The notes under the pieces: model-generated
Told to the model about the DNA's origin: nothing
Database searches by the model: none
What the model saw: the letters and a program-made list of their open reading frames with translations, nothing else
Assembly: GCA_964505325.1 (NCBI GenBank)
Contig: CAZDHT010000289.1
Coordinates: forward strand, 1 to 6,282
Length of the DNA: 6,282 nucleotides
Source: CAZDHT01 sp964505325
Lineage (GTDB): Bacteria > Planctomycetota > PUPC01
Reading direction: 5' to 3'
Part shown: positions 1-6,204 of the stretch, piece after piece
Layout of the letters: every line of letters begins with the position of its first letter
Numbering within the stretch: position 1 is the first letter of the stretch
Made by a program: the position numbers and the translations under genes

Positions 1-670
1 CGGGCGGGCCTGATCCCGCAGGCGTACATCTACCCGAAGGCCACGCGGCCGGTGCGGGACCTGACGCGCCGGCGGCAGCGGCTGGTGCATTTGCGCGGCG
101 GCGAGTACGTGACGATACGGCGGGTGCTGTATCAGCACGGAGTGTTGGACCACAGCCGCAACAAGATCAAGACGCTGGCGGAGGAGGAGGTGACGGCGTA
201 CCTGGAGCACCCGCTGGTGCGAGTCGAAGCGCGGCAGAGTTGCGAGCGGATCGAACTCTACAGCCACCAGATCAGCGAGCTGGAGAGGCGGATCCTGGCG
301 ACGGTGAAGGACAACACGCCCTTCCGCCGGCTGTTGGATGTGCCCGGGCTGGGCGAGATTCTGACGATCACCGTGTACTACGAATTGGGGGACGTGACCC
401 GGTTCAAGAACGTCCGCCAGTGCAGTTCGTACTGCCGCCTGGTGCCGGGCGTAGCTCAGTCGGGGGCCCGCGAGAGCCGGGGCCGGGGCAGCAAGCAGGG
501 CAATGCGTATCTGAAGTCGGCCTTCACTCAGGCGGCGGTGCAGGCGGTGCAATGGTACCCCCGGATCGAGCGGTACTTCGACCGGCAACTCGCACGGCAC
601 GAAGGGCGTATCGGCGAGCTTGCAGCGACATGTCTACCCGCCCACTGGCGGGCCAGGAGAATATTGTCTC
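1..670 (+). mobile_element. IS110-family element remnant (left part outside window)
   Basis: This is the extent of sequence that can be tied to the IS110 element: transposase coding sequence to about 612, plus a short tail containing a perfect 6-bp stem hairpin at 637-652. IS110-group elements usually lack long terminal inverted repeats, and none can be paired here because the left end is outside the window. The right boundary is a guess: GC content drops from about 660 onward. The tail in the +2 frame (611-688) reads a short Pro/Gly-rich peptide ending at TAG 686-688, which is not the normal IS110 C-terminus, so a simple single-base frameshift does not restore it. A 3' deletion or replacement is more likely. 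Confidence 0.5.
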
Positions 671-792
671 TTGACAAGCCGCCTCTATTAGCTGTTACCC
701 AGTGCGTAGGTTGCTTCTCTCACCATCTGGAACCGGTTGTTTTTCAATCACATGCGTCTGACCTGCGAAGCATTTTGGGGGAATCTCCGTGA
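1..792 (+). CDS. IS110-family transposase, 5'-partial, with aberrant C-terminus
   Basis: The frame is open from base 1, so the true start lies left of the window; the first GTG in frame (52) falls inside the conserved region and is not a real start. IS110 transposases carry an N-terminal RuvC-like DEDD domain and a C-terminal Transposase_20 domain with a catalytic serine, and recombine DNA guided by an element-encoded bridge RNA (family knowledge). Visible here are the linker (LIPQAYIYPK, then an Arg-rich helix RDLTRRRQRL), the helix-hairpin-helix-like stretch LLDVPGLGEI at about 333-362, and the block VPGVAQSGARESRGRGSKQG followed by NAYLKSAFTQAA. The serine of QSGA (codon 460-462) is the best candidate nucleophile. 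Similarity fades after about 612 (RHEGRI); the usual terminal helical segment is absent and the frame reads unrelated sequence to the TGA at 790-792. The family call is firm; whether the enzyme is active is doubtful. Confidence 0.86.
   Translation, partial: RAGLIPQAYIYPKATRPVRDLTRRRQRLVHLRGGEYVTIRRVLYQHGVLDHSRNKIKTLAEEEVTAYLEHPLVRVEARQSCERIELYSHQISELERRILATVKDNTPFRRLLDVPGLGEILTITVYYELGDVTRFKNVRQCSSYCRLVPGVAQSGARESRGRGSKQGNAYLKSAFTQAAVQAVQWYPRIERYFDRQLARHEGRIGELAATCLPAHWRARRILSLDKPPLLAVTQCVGCFSHHLEPVVFQSHASDLRSILGESP
637..652. repeat. Perfect 6-bp inverted repeat, 4-nt loop
   Basis: CCCGCC (637-642) pairs with GGCGGG (647-652) around the loop CACT. It lies just after the point where transposase similarity ends. 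It could be part of the element's right end or a remnant terminator, but no T-tract follows, so a terminator role is weak. Confidence 0.45.
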
Positions 793-903
793 AATGGCCG
801 TTCCGACGCAGTAGATTGCACCACTGGCGGTGGATGCAGAGCGAATGAATGGTCGGCTGCGGAAGCGCACGATGTCGTGGGGAAACTCCTGGGAGAAAAC
901 GGC
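661..903. other. Gene-poor, AT-richer spacer between IS remnant and regulator promoter
   Basis: I see no supportable gene of its own in this stretch. The aberrant tail of the transposase frame reads through to 792. Hand counting gives 58 G/C in the 120 bases 661-780, far below the flanking coding DNA, which suggests different origin or non-coding drift. Forward and reverse translations give Cys/His/Leu-mixed peptides without a recognisable motif. A bulged hairpin (TGCACCAC 817-824 against GTGG-A-TGCA 830-838) is the only structure noted. Confidence 0.5.
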
Positions 904-932
904 TTGACATCACGGTCAGAAGAGGGTATGCT
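904..932 (+). promoter_or_regulatory. Sigma70-type promoter of the TetR/ABC export operon
   Basis: The -35 box is TTGACA (904-909, 6/6 to consensus) and the -10 box is TATGCT (927-932, 4/6), separated by exactly 17 bp (910-926). The expected transcription start is around 938-941, leaving a leader of about 67 nt before the regulator ATG at 1007. The start point coincides with the first of two tandem palindromes, which gives a clear steric route to repression. This is predicted from sequence; promoter consensus in the unknown host may differ. Confidence 0.72.
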
Positions 933-940
933 GTTGACAG

Positions 941-953
941 ACCGACGGTCGGT
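941..953. promoter_or_regulatory. Operator O1: 13-bp palindrome, putative TetR-family binding site
   Basis: ACCGAC (941-946) and GTCGGT (948-953) form a perfect 6+1+6 palindrome around G947. It starts about 9 bp after the -10 box, at the predicted transcription start. The same 16-bp word, ACCGACGGTCGGTATG, recurs 17 bp downstream. Palindromes of this size directly upstream of a TetR-family gene are typical autoregulatory operators; binding by the product of the 1007-1690 gene is inferred. Confidence 0.75.
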
Positions 954-956
954 ATG

Positions 957-971
957 TACCGACGGTCGGTA
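957..971. promoter_or_regulatory. Operator O2: 15-bp palindrome, second copy
   Basis: TACCGAC (957-963) and GTCGGTA (965-971) form a perfect 7+1+7 palindrome around G964. Its centre is 17 bp from that of O1. Together the two sites make a 30-bp near-palindrome (941-970) broken only at the two central G positions, a layout that could seat two repressor dimers. QacR is a TetR-family precedent for two dimers on one long site; here cooperative binding is an inference. Confidence 0.75.
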
Positions 972-1006
972 TGGAAGGCCAGATCAGTTGAACAGGGGAA
1001 CGGGCA

Positions 1007-1690
1007 ATGGCCAGAATCGTGAAGGAGTATAACGAGCGAAAGGCGGAACTGCTGGGGGCCGCCCGCACGCTCTTCTTGGATCTCGGCTACGAACACACTT
1101 CGGTCAACGCCATCATCGAGAAAGTCGGCGTGTCGAAAGGAGCCTTCTATCATTACTTCAAGTCCAAGGAAAACCTGCTCGATTCCCTCGTGGAGCAACT
1201 GACGAAGGAGGGGATGGCCCTCGTGCAGCCGGTGGTCGAGGAGGAGGGCCTGACCGCCCTGGAACGGCTGAACAAGTTCTTCGGCGTGATTCGCGGCTGG
1301 AAGGCGGAGAACATGCCGCTGATGATGGCGATCATGCGCGCCATGTACCGCGACGAGAACCTGGTGCTGCGGCACAAGATGATGGAGCGGAACGCGGCGA
1401 TGGTCGCGCCGCTGCTTTCCCGCATCGTCGTGAAAGGTGTCGAGGAGGGCGTGCTGGATACGGCGCACGCGGAAGGCGCAGGCGAAATGGTCTATCGCGT
1501 TGCCATGGGATTCACTGACATGGTCGCCAGGCTGCTCTTGGGCATGCAGCAGCACCCGGAGAACCTGGAGGTCCTCGAGCAGAAGCTCGCGCTTTACCAG
1601 GACGCGATCGAGCGGGTGCTCGGGGCGCCCAGGGGCTCGATTCGGATCATTGGCGAGAAGTTCATGCAGGCGCTCAAGGGCGCAAGCTGA
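1007..1690 (+). CDS. TetR/AcrR-family transcriptional regulator (probable operon repressor)
   Basis: This 227-residue protein has the usual TetR-family size and layout. The N-terminal three-helix DNA-binding domain spans residues 8-55, with the helix-turn-helix at 31-52 (TSVNAIIEKVGVSKGAFYHY) and the family-typical continuation FKSKENLL. The C-terminal helices (about 60-227) would form the ligand pocket and dimer interface; this part is Met-rich and hydrophobic and its ligand cannot be predicted. ATG 1007 is chosen because AGGGG (994-998) lies 8 nt upstream and the N-terminal helix begins at once. The gene lies behind a strong promoter with two tandem palindromes at its start point and is followed 20 nt later by the ATPase gene. 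It most likely represses its own operon and releases DNA on binding an exported compound, as is common for TetR-linked efflux systems. The family is firm; the regulatory target is inferred. Confidence 0.93.
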   Translation: MARIVKEYNERKAELLGAARTLFLDLGYEHTSVNAIIEKVGVSKGAFYHYFKSKENLLDSLVEQLTKEGMALVQPVVEEEGLTALERLNKFFGVIRGWKAENMPLMMAIMRAMYRDENLVLRHKMMERNAAMVAPLLSRIVVKGVEEGVLDTAHAEGAGEMVYRVAMGFTDMVARLLLGMQQHPENLEVLEQKLALYQDAIERVLGAPRGSIRIIGEKFMQALKGAS

Positions 1691-1697
1691 TCGGCAT

Positions 1698-1704
1698 AAG
1701 GAGG
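1698..1704 (+). promoter_or_regulatory. Strong Shine-Dalgarno for the ATPase gene
   Basis: AAGGAGG lies 6 nt before ATG 1711 and is complementary to the conserved 3' end of 16S rRNA. It fixes the start of the ATPase and suggests this gene is translated efficiently relative to the regulator, whose site is weaker. Confidence 0.8.
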
Positions 1705-1710
1705 CGGACG

Positions 1711-2430
1711 ATGACGGACACGAACGGCGAGCCCCTGTTTCGGGTGGAAGGCCTGAGGAAGGCGTACCAGGTGGGCGAGGTCACGGTCGTGGCGCTGCGG
1801 GAAGTCGACCTCGAACTGCCCGAGGGGCAATTCGTGGTGATCCTCGGCCCGTCCGGCTCCGGCAAGAGCACGCTGCTCAACATCATCGGCGGGATCGACA
1901 CGCCCACCGGGGGGCGGGTGTTCTTCCGCGGCGAGGATCTCTCCGGCTACGGCGAACGGCGGCTGACGCAGTACCGACGCAATCACGTCGGCTTTGTCTT
2001 TCAATTTTACAATCTCATCCCCAGCCTGACCGCCGAAGAGAACGTCGAGATGGCCACGCAGATCAGTGCCGAGCCGATGGACGCCGCGGAGTCGCTGGCA
2101 CTGGTCGGTCTCGAGGAAAGGCGCACGCACTTTCCCTCGCAGCTTTCGGGCGGCGAACAGCAGCGGGTCGCCATCGCCCGGGCGTTGGCCAAGCGGCCGG
2201 ACGTGCTGTTCTGCGACGAGCCGACCGGCGCGCTCGACTACGCCACCGGCAAGATCGTGCTCGAAGTCCTTCAGGACGTGAATCGCAAAACGGGTACCAC
2301 GGTCGTCACGATCACCCACAACGCAGCCATCGCTGGAATGGCGGACCTGGTCGTGAGACTGATGGACGGCCGGGTCCGCGAGGTGCGGGAGAACCCGCAT
2401 CCCATCGCGCCCGACCAACTGGAGTGGTGA
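1711..2430 (+). CDS. ABC transporter ATP-binding protein, MacB/LolD-like
   Basis: This 239-residue stand-alone nucleotide-binding subunit is cytoplasmic and powers the permease encoded next. All expected motifs are present: an A-loop aromatic (Tyr19), Walker A GPSGSGKST (residues 46-54, Lys52), Q-loop Gln98 in VFQFYN, ABC signature LSGGEQQR (145-152), Walker B VLFCDEP (165-171, catalytic Glu170), D-loop ALD (174-176) and the switch His203 in ITHN. The phrases NLIPSLTAEENV and DEPTGALD are typical of the lipoprotein-release and macrolide-export branch (LolD, MacB, FtsE-like), whose permeases are of FtsX type and act by mechanotransmission rather than by alternating access (family knowledge). 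The TGA stop overlaps the permease ATG by one base, implying translational coupling and subunit pairing. Nothing appears degraded. The substrate is unknown. Confidence 0.95.
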   Translation: MTDTNGEPLFRVEGLRKAYQVGEVTVVALREVDLELPEGQFVVILGPSGSGKSTLLNIIGGIDTPTGGRVFFRGEDLSGYGERRLTQYRRNHVGFVFQFYNLIPSLTAEENVEMATQISAEPMDAAESLALVGLEERRTHFPSQLSGGEQQRVAIARALAKRPDVLFCDEPTGALDYATGKIVLEVLQDVNRKTGTTVVTITHNAAIAGMADLVVRLMDGRVREVRENPHPIAPDQLEW

Positions 2431-4802
2431 TGAAGGTCCTCGACCGAAAGCTGCTGCGCGATCTCTGGACGTCGAAGGGACAGGCCGTCGCGGTCACGAT
2501 GGTCATCCTGTGCGGCGTGGCGAGCTTCGTCTGCGTGCTCTCGGCCTACCGCAGCCTGAAACTGACCCGCGACACGTACTACGAGGCCTATCGCTTCGCC
2601 GACTTCTGGGTCCCGCTCGAGAAAGCGCCCAGCCGCGTAGTGCACAAAGTGGAGGCGCTTCCAGGCGTGCTGCGCGCCGAAGGGCGGATTGTTGAGGACG
2701 TGAACCTGGACGTGGCCACCAACCCAGACCCGTGCACGGGCCGCGTCATCTCGCTGCCACAGGCTCGGGGGACGGCCATCAACGACGTTCACCTCGTGTC
2801 CGGGCGCTACTTCTCCGCCGGCGTCGGCAACGAGGTCATCCTGAGCGACCGCTTCGCGCGCAAGAACCGGCTCGAGATCGGCGACCGCATCTGGGCGACG
2901 ATGAACGACCGAAAGCAGCCGCTCCGCATCATCGGCACAGCGTTGAGCCCGGAGTACGTCTACATGATTCGGAGCGCGCGCGAGTTCCTGCCGAATCCGG
3001 AGCGCTTCGCAATCCTGTGGGTGACCGAGGACTTCGCCGAGATGGCGCTCGGCATGCGGGAAGCGTGCAGCGAGGTTGTCGGGCTCCTCGACCCTCGCGC
3101 CGACGCAGACGCCGTCCTCGAGCGCATCGAGGACGTGCTCGAGCCCTACGGCGCGCTGACCGCCATCCACCGCAAGGACCAGTTGAGCAACCGCTACCTG
3201 AGCGACGAGATCAAGGGCCTGGGCATCTCCGCCCGCATCACGCCGACCATCTTCCTCGGCATTGCGGCGATGATCCTGATGGTGATGCTCGACCGGGTCG
3301 TGCAGCGCGAACGCACCGGGATCGGCGTGTTCAAGGCGTACGGGTACTCGAACTTGGCCATCGGTGGCCACTACCTCAAGTTCGCGCTGGTGCTCTCGCT
3401 GGCGGGGGGCCTGCTCGGGTTCCTGGCCGGGCAGTGGCTGGGGCGCGGCCTGATGAAGCTGTACGTCGAGTTCTTTCAGTTCCCGCTGCTTCGCCATCGG
3501 TTCTATCCGGACGTCCTGGCCATCGCACTGGGCATCAGCGCGCTGGCCGGAGCCCTCGGAGCCCTGTGGGCGGTGGTCCGGGTGGTGCGGGTCGATCCAG
3601 CTCTGGCCATGCGCCCCGCGGTGCCCCGGGGCGGGCACCGGCTGTGGCTGGAACGCTTCGCCGTTCTCTGGCGCAACATCGGATTCATCGGCAAGATGAT
3701 TCTGCGGGACATGTTCCGCTGCAAGGTACGCTCCGCCCTCACCGTGTTCGGCGTGACGTGCTCCGCCGCGATTCTGATGATGGGCCACTTCAGCGGCGAC
3801 TGCATGGACTACCTGATCGACTATCAGTTCAACACCCTTCAGAAGCAGGACGTCCGCGTGGCGTTCCACACCGAACGCGGCAAGGGCGCGTACCTGGACG
3901 CGAGACGGTTCCCACACGTGCGCGGCGCCGAGCCGCTCCTGGAGTATCCCTTCACCCTCCGGGCGGGCTGGCGAAAGAAGGACGTGGTGGTCACGGGCGT
4001 GCGGCCGGGCGACCGCATGCTGGGCCTGGAGACCGTCGACGGGCGCCCCGTCGAGGTCGGGGAGAGCGGCCTCGTTCTCACGGACCACATCGCAAAGACG
4101 TTCCGCCTCCGCCCGGGCGACGCGCTCACTATGAAGCCGCTCCTCGGCAGGGTCGGCGGCGAGGCGACCGTCCGCGTCCGCGCCGTGGCGCAGCAATATC
4201 TCGGCATGGGGGCGTACATGAACATCCGCGCCCTCAGCCGCATCCTGGACGAGCCGTTCGCGGTCAACTCCGTGCTCCTGCGAGTCGAGTCGGGGGGCAG
4301 CCAAGCGCTGAGCCGCCATCTCAAGGAAGTGCCGGGGGTGGCGTCCGTCGAGATCAAGGAGGATTCGCGACAGCAGCTCGAAGATACGCTGGCGCAATCG
4401 ATGGCGATCAGCAACATATTCCTGAGTCTCTTCGCCGGTGTCATCGCGTTCGCCATTATCTACAACACCACTGCCATCTCGCTGACCGAGCGCACGCGCG
4501 AGCTCGCGTCGCTGCGTGTCCTCGGTTTCACCCTGGGCGAGATTCGCCGCATTGTGTTCGGTCAGAATGTGCTGTTGGCGTCCCTCGGCCTGGCTCTGGG
4601 CATCCCCCTGGGGATTTTGTTGTGCCGGTGGATGGTCGTCGCATACGAGACGGATATCTATCGCCTTCCGTTCCACATCACCCGCGGCACGTTCGTTCTC
4701 ACTGCGCTGAGCATCGCGGCGTTCGTCCTGGTTGCGAATCTAGCCTCGCGGCGAAGGATCGGGCAACTGGACATGGTCGAGGTCCTTAAGCGAAGGGAAT
4801 AA
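2430..4802 (+). CDS. ABC transporter permease with two FtsX-like domains
   Basis: This 790-residue inner-membrane protein is built as two tandem repeats of the FtsX/MacB permease plan. By eye the membrane segments lie at about residues 19-39, 270-288, 315-338, 361-384 (first half) and 434-452, 661-683, 708-733, 752-771 (second half). Large extracytoplasmic domains span roughly 45-265 and 455-655. Each half repeats the same landmarks: a leading LRD helix (residues 9-11 and 425-427), a RERTGIGVFKAYGYS or TERTRELASLRVLGF coupling segment after its second helix, and a closing Asp-rich tail (VDPALAMRP, LDMVEVLKRR). ATG 2430 is preferred over GTG 2424 and 2427 because GGAG (2421-2424) is well spaced and the ATG overlaps the ATPase stop. 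The frame is open upstream from 1437, but that stretch is an Arg-rich shadow of the regulator and ATPase. It probably exports a lipid-like or hydrophobic compound with its ATPase; the substrate is not readable. MacB itself has one FtsX unit fused to its ATPase, so this is a different arrangement. Confidence 0.93.
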   Translation: MKVLDRKLLRDLWTSKGQAVAVTMVILCGVASFVCVLSAYRSLKLTRDTYYEAYRFADFWVPLEKAPSRVVHKVEALPGVLRAEGRIVEDVNLDVATNPDPCTGRVISLPQARGTAINDVHLVSGRYFSAGVGNEVILSDRFARKNRLEIGDRIWATMNDRKQPLRIIGTALSPEYVYMIRSAREFLPNPERFAILWVTEDFAEMALGMREACSEVVGLLDPRADADAVLERIEDVLEPYGALTAIHRKDQLSNRYLSDEIKGLGISARITPTIFLGIAAMILMVMLDRVVQRERTGIGVFKAYGYSNLAIGGHYLKFALVLSLAGGLLGFLAGQWLGRGLMKLYVEFFQFPLLRHRFYPDVLAIALGISALAGALGALWAVVRVVRVDPALAMRPAVPRGGHRLWLERFAVLWRNIGFIGKMILRDMFRCKVRSALTVFGVTCSAAILMMGHFSGDCMDYLIDYQFNTLQKQDVRVAFHTERGKGAYLDARRFPHVRGAEPLLEYPFTLRAGWRKKDVVVTGVRPGDRMLGLETVDGRPVEVGESGLVLTDHIAKTFRLRPGDALTMKPLLGRVGGEATVRVRAVAQQYLGMGAYMNIRALSRILDEPFAVNSVLLRVESGGSQALSRHLKEVPGVASVEIKEDSRQQLEDTLAQSMAISNIFLSLFAGVIAFAIIYNTTAISLTERTRELASLRVLGFTLGEIRRIVFGQNVLLASLGLALGIPLGILLCRWMVVAYETDIYRLPFHITRGTFVLTALSIAAFVLVANLASRRRIGQLDMVEVLKRRE
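4793..4798 (+). promoter_or_regulatory. Shine-Dalgarno for the adaptor gene, inside the permease 3' end
   Basis: AAGGGA lies within the last codons of the permease gene, 7 nt before ATG 4806. With only 3 nt between the permease stop (4800-4802) and the start, the two genes are likely translationally coupled. Confidence 0.6.
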
Positions 4803-4805
4803 GCC

Positions 4806-6137
4806 ATGAAGCGGATCCTGTTCTGGACGGTGGTTGTTGTAGGGGTCGCAGCGATCGTCTTCCTCGCGGCGCGGCCCCAGCCGCTGGAGGTCGAGGTGGT
4901 CCGCTGTGTGCGCGGGACCGCCGAGGCGTTCATCACGGAGGAGGCGGAGACGCGGCTGGATGATGACTATGTGATCGCCATGCCGGTGACCGGGCGCCTG
5001 CTGCGGATTGACCTGAAAGAGGGCGCCCAGGTGGAGAAAGGGAGCGAGATCGCGCGCTTGGACACCTTCGAGCGGGACGAGCAGTTGAAGCGGCTCGAGG
5101 CGCGCGAGCGGGAGATCCGGGCGCTAATCGTCGGGGTGGACGAGGCCAAGCCGAAAGCCGATGACATCAAGGCGGCCGAGCTCGCCGTTCAGGAGGCAAA
5201 GCTGCGCCACCAGTCGGCCAAGAAGTCACTCGAAGCGACGCAGATCAACTACCGGCAGGAAGAGAAGCTGTTCAAACGCAAGGAGACACTTCTCGCCAAG
5301 GGATCGATTCCCGAGGCCGACTTCATCGAGGCCGAGCGGCGATACCTGATGCTCAAGACGAAATGCGATGAAGCGCTCCTGAACGAGGGGGCTGCCCGGA
5401 AGCTGCTCGAGCAGGCCGAAGTGAAACTCAGGCGACTGCGCGACTCGAAGGATGACAACGAGTTCCAGCGCGCCGCACATCAGGCGAGGATCGAACAGAT
5501 CGCCGCGGACAAGGCCGTGGTGCGCGATGAGCTCAGGAAGTCGGTGATCAAGGCGCCGGTCTCCGGGCCGGTGTTGGAGAAGTATCAGGAAAGCGAGCAG
5601 GTGCTGACGGCCGGCACGCCGCTCCTGAAGATCGGCGACCTCAACAGCCTGCGCATTGAGTCTGACATCTTGTCGGAGGAAGTCGGCCGCGTCAAGGTCG
5701 GGCAGCCCGTCGAGACCTTCGGGCCCGCGGTGGGCGAGAAGCCGGTCACCGGGAAGGTGGTGCGGATCTACCCGTCCGGCTTCGAGAAAATCTCGTCGCT
5801 CGGCATCGAGCAACAGCGGGTGAAAGTGATCGTCGCGTTCGACGACGGCGCACCGCGGCTCCGGCCGGGTGTTCGCCTTGACATTAAAATCATCACCGGC
5901 AGGAGGAAGAACGCGCTTCTCATTCCTGAACGCGCGCTGTTCAAGATGTCGGACCAGTGGCACGTGTTCGTCGTCCGTGACGGCATGGCGCGTCGCACCC
6001 CGGTCAAGATCGGCCTGCGGAACGACGAACAGGTGGAGATCACGGCCGGCCTTCAGGCGGGGGATCTCGTCATACCGAATCCCCCGCAGGACCTCGAGGA
6101 CGGAGCCAAGGTGGCCGCGACGGTCGGCGGCGATTGA
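4806..6137 (+). CDS. Periplasmic adaptor / membrane-fusion protein (HlyD/MacA-like)
   Basis: This 443-residue protein is anchored by one N-terminal membrane helix (residues 4-21); no lipobox is seen, since the only nearby Cys, at 34, does not sit in one. The order is adaptor-typical: first half of the lipoyl/biotinyl-like domain (about 57-90, VTGRLLRIDLKEGAQVEKGS), a long charged coiled-coil hairpin (about 90-245), second lipoyl half (247-278, VIKAPVSGPV through LLKIGDLN), beta-barrel (about 280-363) and membrane-proximal domain (about 365-440, ALLIPERALF). Its expected role is to join the ABC permease to an outer-membrane exit duct, as MacA does for MacB and TolC. The hairpin tip carries Arg158 and Leu162 of the R-x3-L-x6-S motif that contacts TolC, but the Ser position is Pro169. 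ATG 4806 follows the permease stop by 3 nt with AAGGGA upstream. No outer-membrane factor gene follows in the window. The family is firm; partners are inferred. Confidence 0.93.
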   Translation: MKRILFWTVVVVGVAAIVFLAARPQPLEVEVVRCVRGTAEAFITEEAETRLDDDYVIAMPVTGRLLRIDLKEGAQVEKGSEIARLDTFERDEQLKRLEAREREIRALIVGVDEAKPKADDIKAAELAVQEAKLRHQSAKKSLEATQINYRQEEKLFKRKETLLAKGSIPEADFIEAERRYLMLKTKCDEALLNEGAARKLLEQAEVKLRRLRDSKDDNEFQRAAHQARIEQIAADKAVVRDELRKSVIKAPVSGPVLEKYQESEQVLTAGTPLLKIGDLNSLRIESDILSEEVGRVKVGQPVETFGPAVGEKPVTGKVVRIYPSGFEKISSLGIEQQRVKVIVAFDDGAPRLRPGVRLDIKIITGRRKNALLIPERALFKMSDQWHVFVVRDGMARRTPVKIGLRNDEQVEITAGLQAGDLVIPNPPQDLEDGAKVAATVGGD

Positions 6138-6146
6138 CCCGGATGC

Positions 6147-6180
6147 CTCACCGCGGAGATCGCAGAGATCGCAGAGCTAC
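6147..6180. repeat. 9-bp tandem repeat (GAGATCGCA) in intergenic DNA
   Basis: GAGATCGCA occurs at 6156-6164 and 6165-6173, followed by a partial copy GAG (6174-6176), preceded by CTCACCGCG. The reverse complement reads in the style CTCTGCGATCTCTGCGATCTCCGCGGTG. Intergenic words of this CTCTGCG-NT style occur repeatedly in GC-rich environmental bacterial genomes as I recall them; that recollection cannot be checked here. No coding potential is seen. Confidence 0.55.
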
Positions 6181-6191
6181 GCAGGAGCTCT
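6173..6191. repeat. Small hairpin, 6-bp stem
   Basis: AGAGCT (6173-6178) pairs with AGCTCT (6186-6191) around a 7-nt loop. It lies 36 nt after the adaptor stop. No T-run follows, so terminator function is uncertain. Confidence 0.35.
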
Positions 6192-6204
6192 AACAGAACG
6201 GTGG

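Larger units (their letters stand above)
904..6137 (+). other. Operon: TetR regulator, ABC ATPase, FtsX-type permease, adaptor
   Basis: Four co-directional genes share one visible promoter. Intergenic distances are 20 nt, minus 1 nt and 3 nt, and I see no hairpin terminator or second promoter between them. The set forms a complete inner-membrane exporter plus adaptor under a local repressor. Related logic is known from MacAB and from cyanobacterial DevBCA, but in DevBCA the adaptor gene comes first and the permease is a single FtsX unit; here the permease is duplicated and the adaptor is last. Joint transcription is inferred from spacing. Confidence 0.8.

Noticed and set aside
671..698. TTGACA at 671-676 as an outward promoter from the IS end
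   Set aside because: The nearest -10 candidates are TATTAG at only 9 bp spacing or TGTTAC at 16 bp with three mismatches, and no gene starts nearby.
610..700. Bridge RNA of the IS110 element in the 3' tail
   Set aside because: Only one short hairpin (637-652) is visible, the element's left side is outside the window and the element boundary is unclear. A covariance search with IS110 bridge RNA models would decide.
934..962. A second TTGACA (934-939) as the main -35 box
   Set aside because: At 17 bp spacing the -10 position is TACCGA (957-962), a poor match that lies within the operator. The upstream pair TTGACA 904-909 with TATGCT 927-932 is far better.
695..1555. Minus-strand open frame opposite the regulator
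   Set aside because: It runs antisense to a clear TetR gene, has shadow-like composition and lacks any family motif.
1437..2429. Permease frame open far upstream, giving an apparent 1121-residue protein
   Set aside because: The upstream part is an Arg-rich, low-complexity shadow overlapping the regulator and ATPase genes. The ATG at 2430, with a ribosome site and FtsX-like N-terminus, is the real start.
2271..4676. Long antisense open frame of about 800 residues on the minus strand
   Set aside because: It is a His/Asp/Arg-rich composition artefact of GC-rich coding DNA opposite the permease, with no recognisable domain.
2732..4789. Long +strand open frame of about 685 residues overlapping the permease
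   Set aside because: It is an Arg/Pro/Gly-rich alternative frame without motifs, explained by high GC at third positions of the permease gene.
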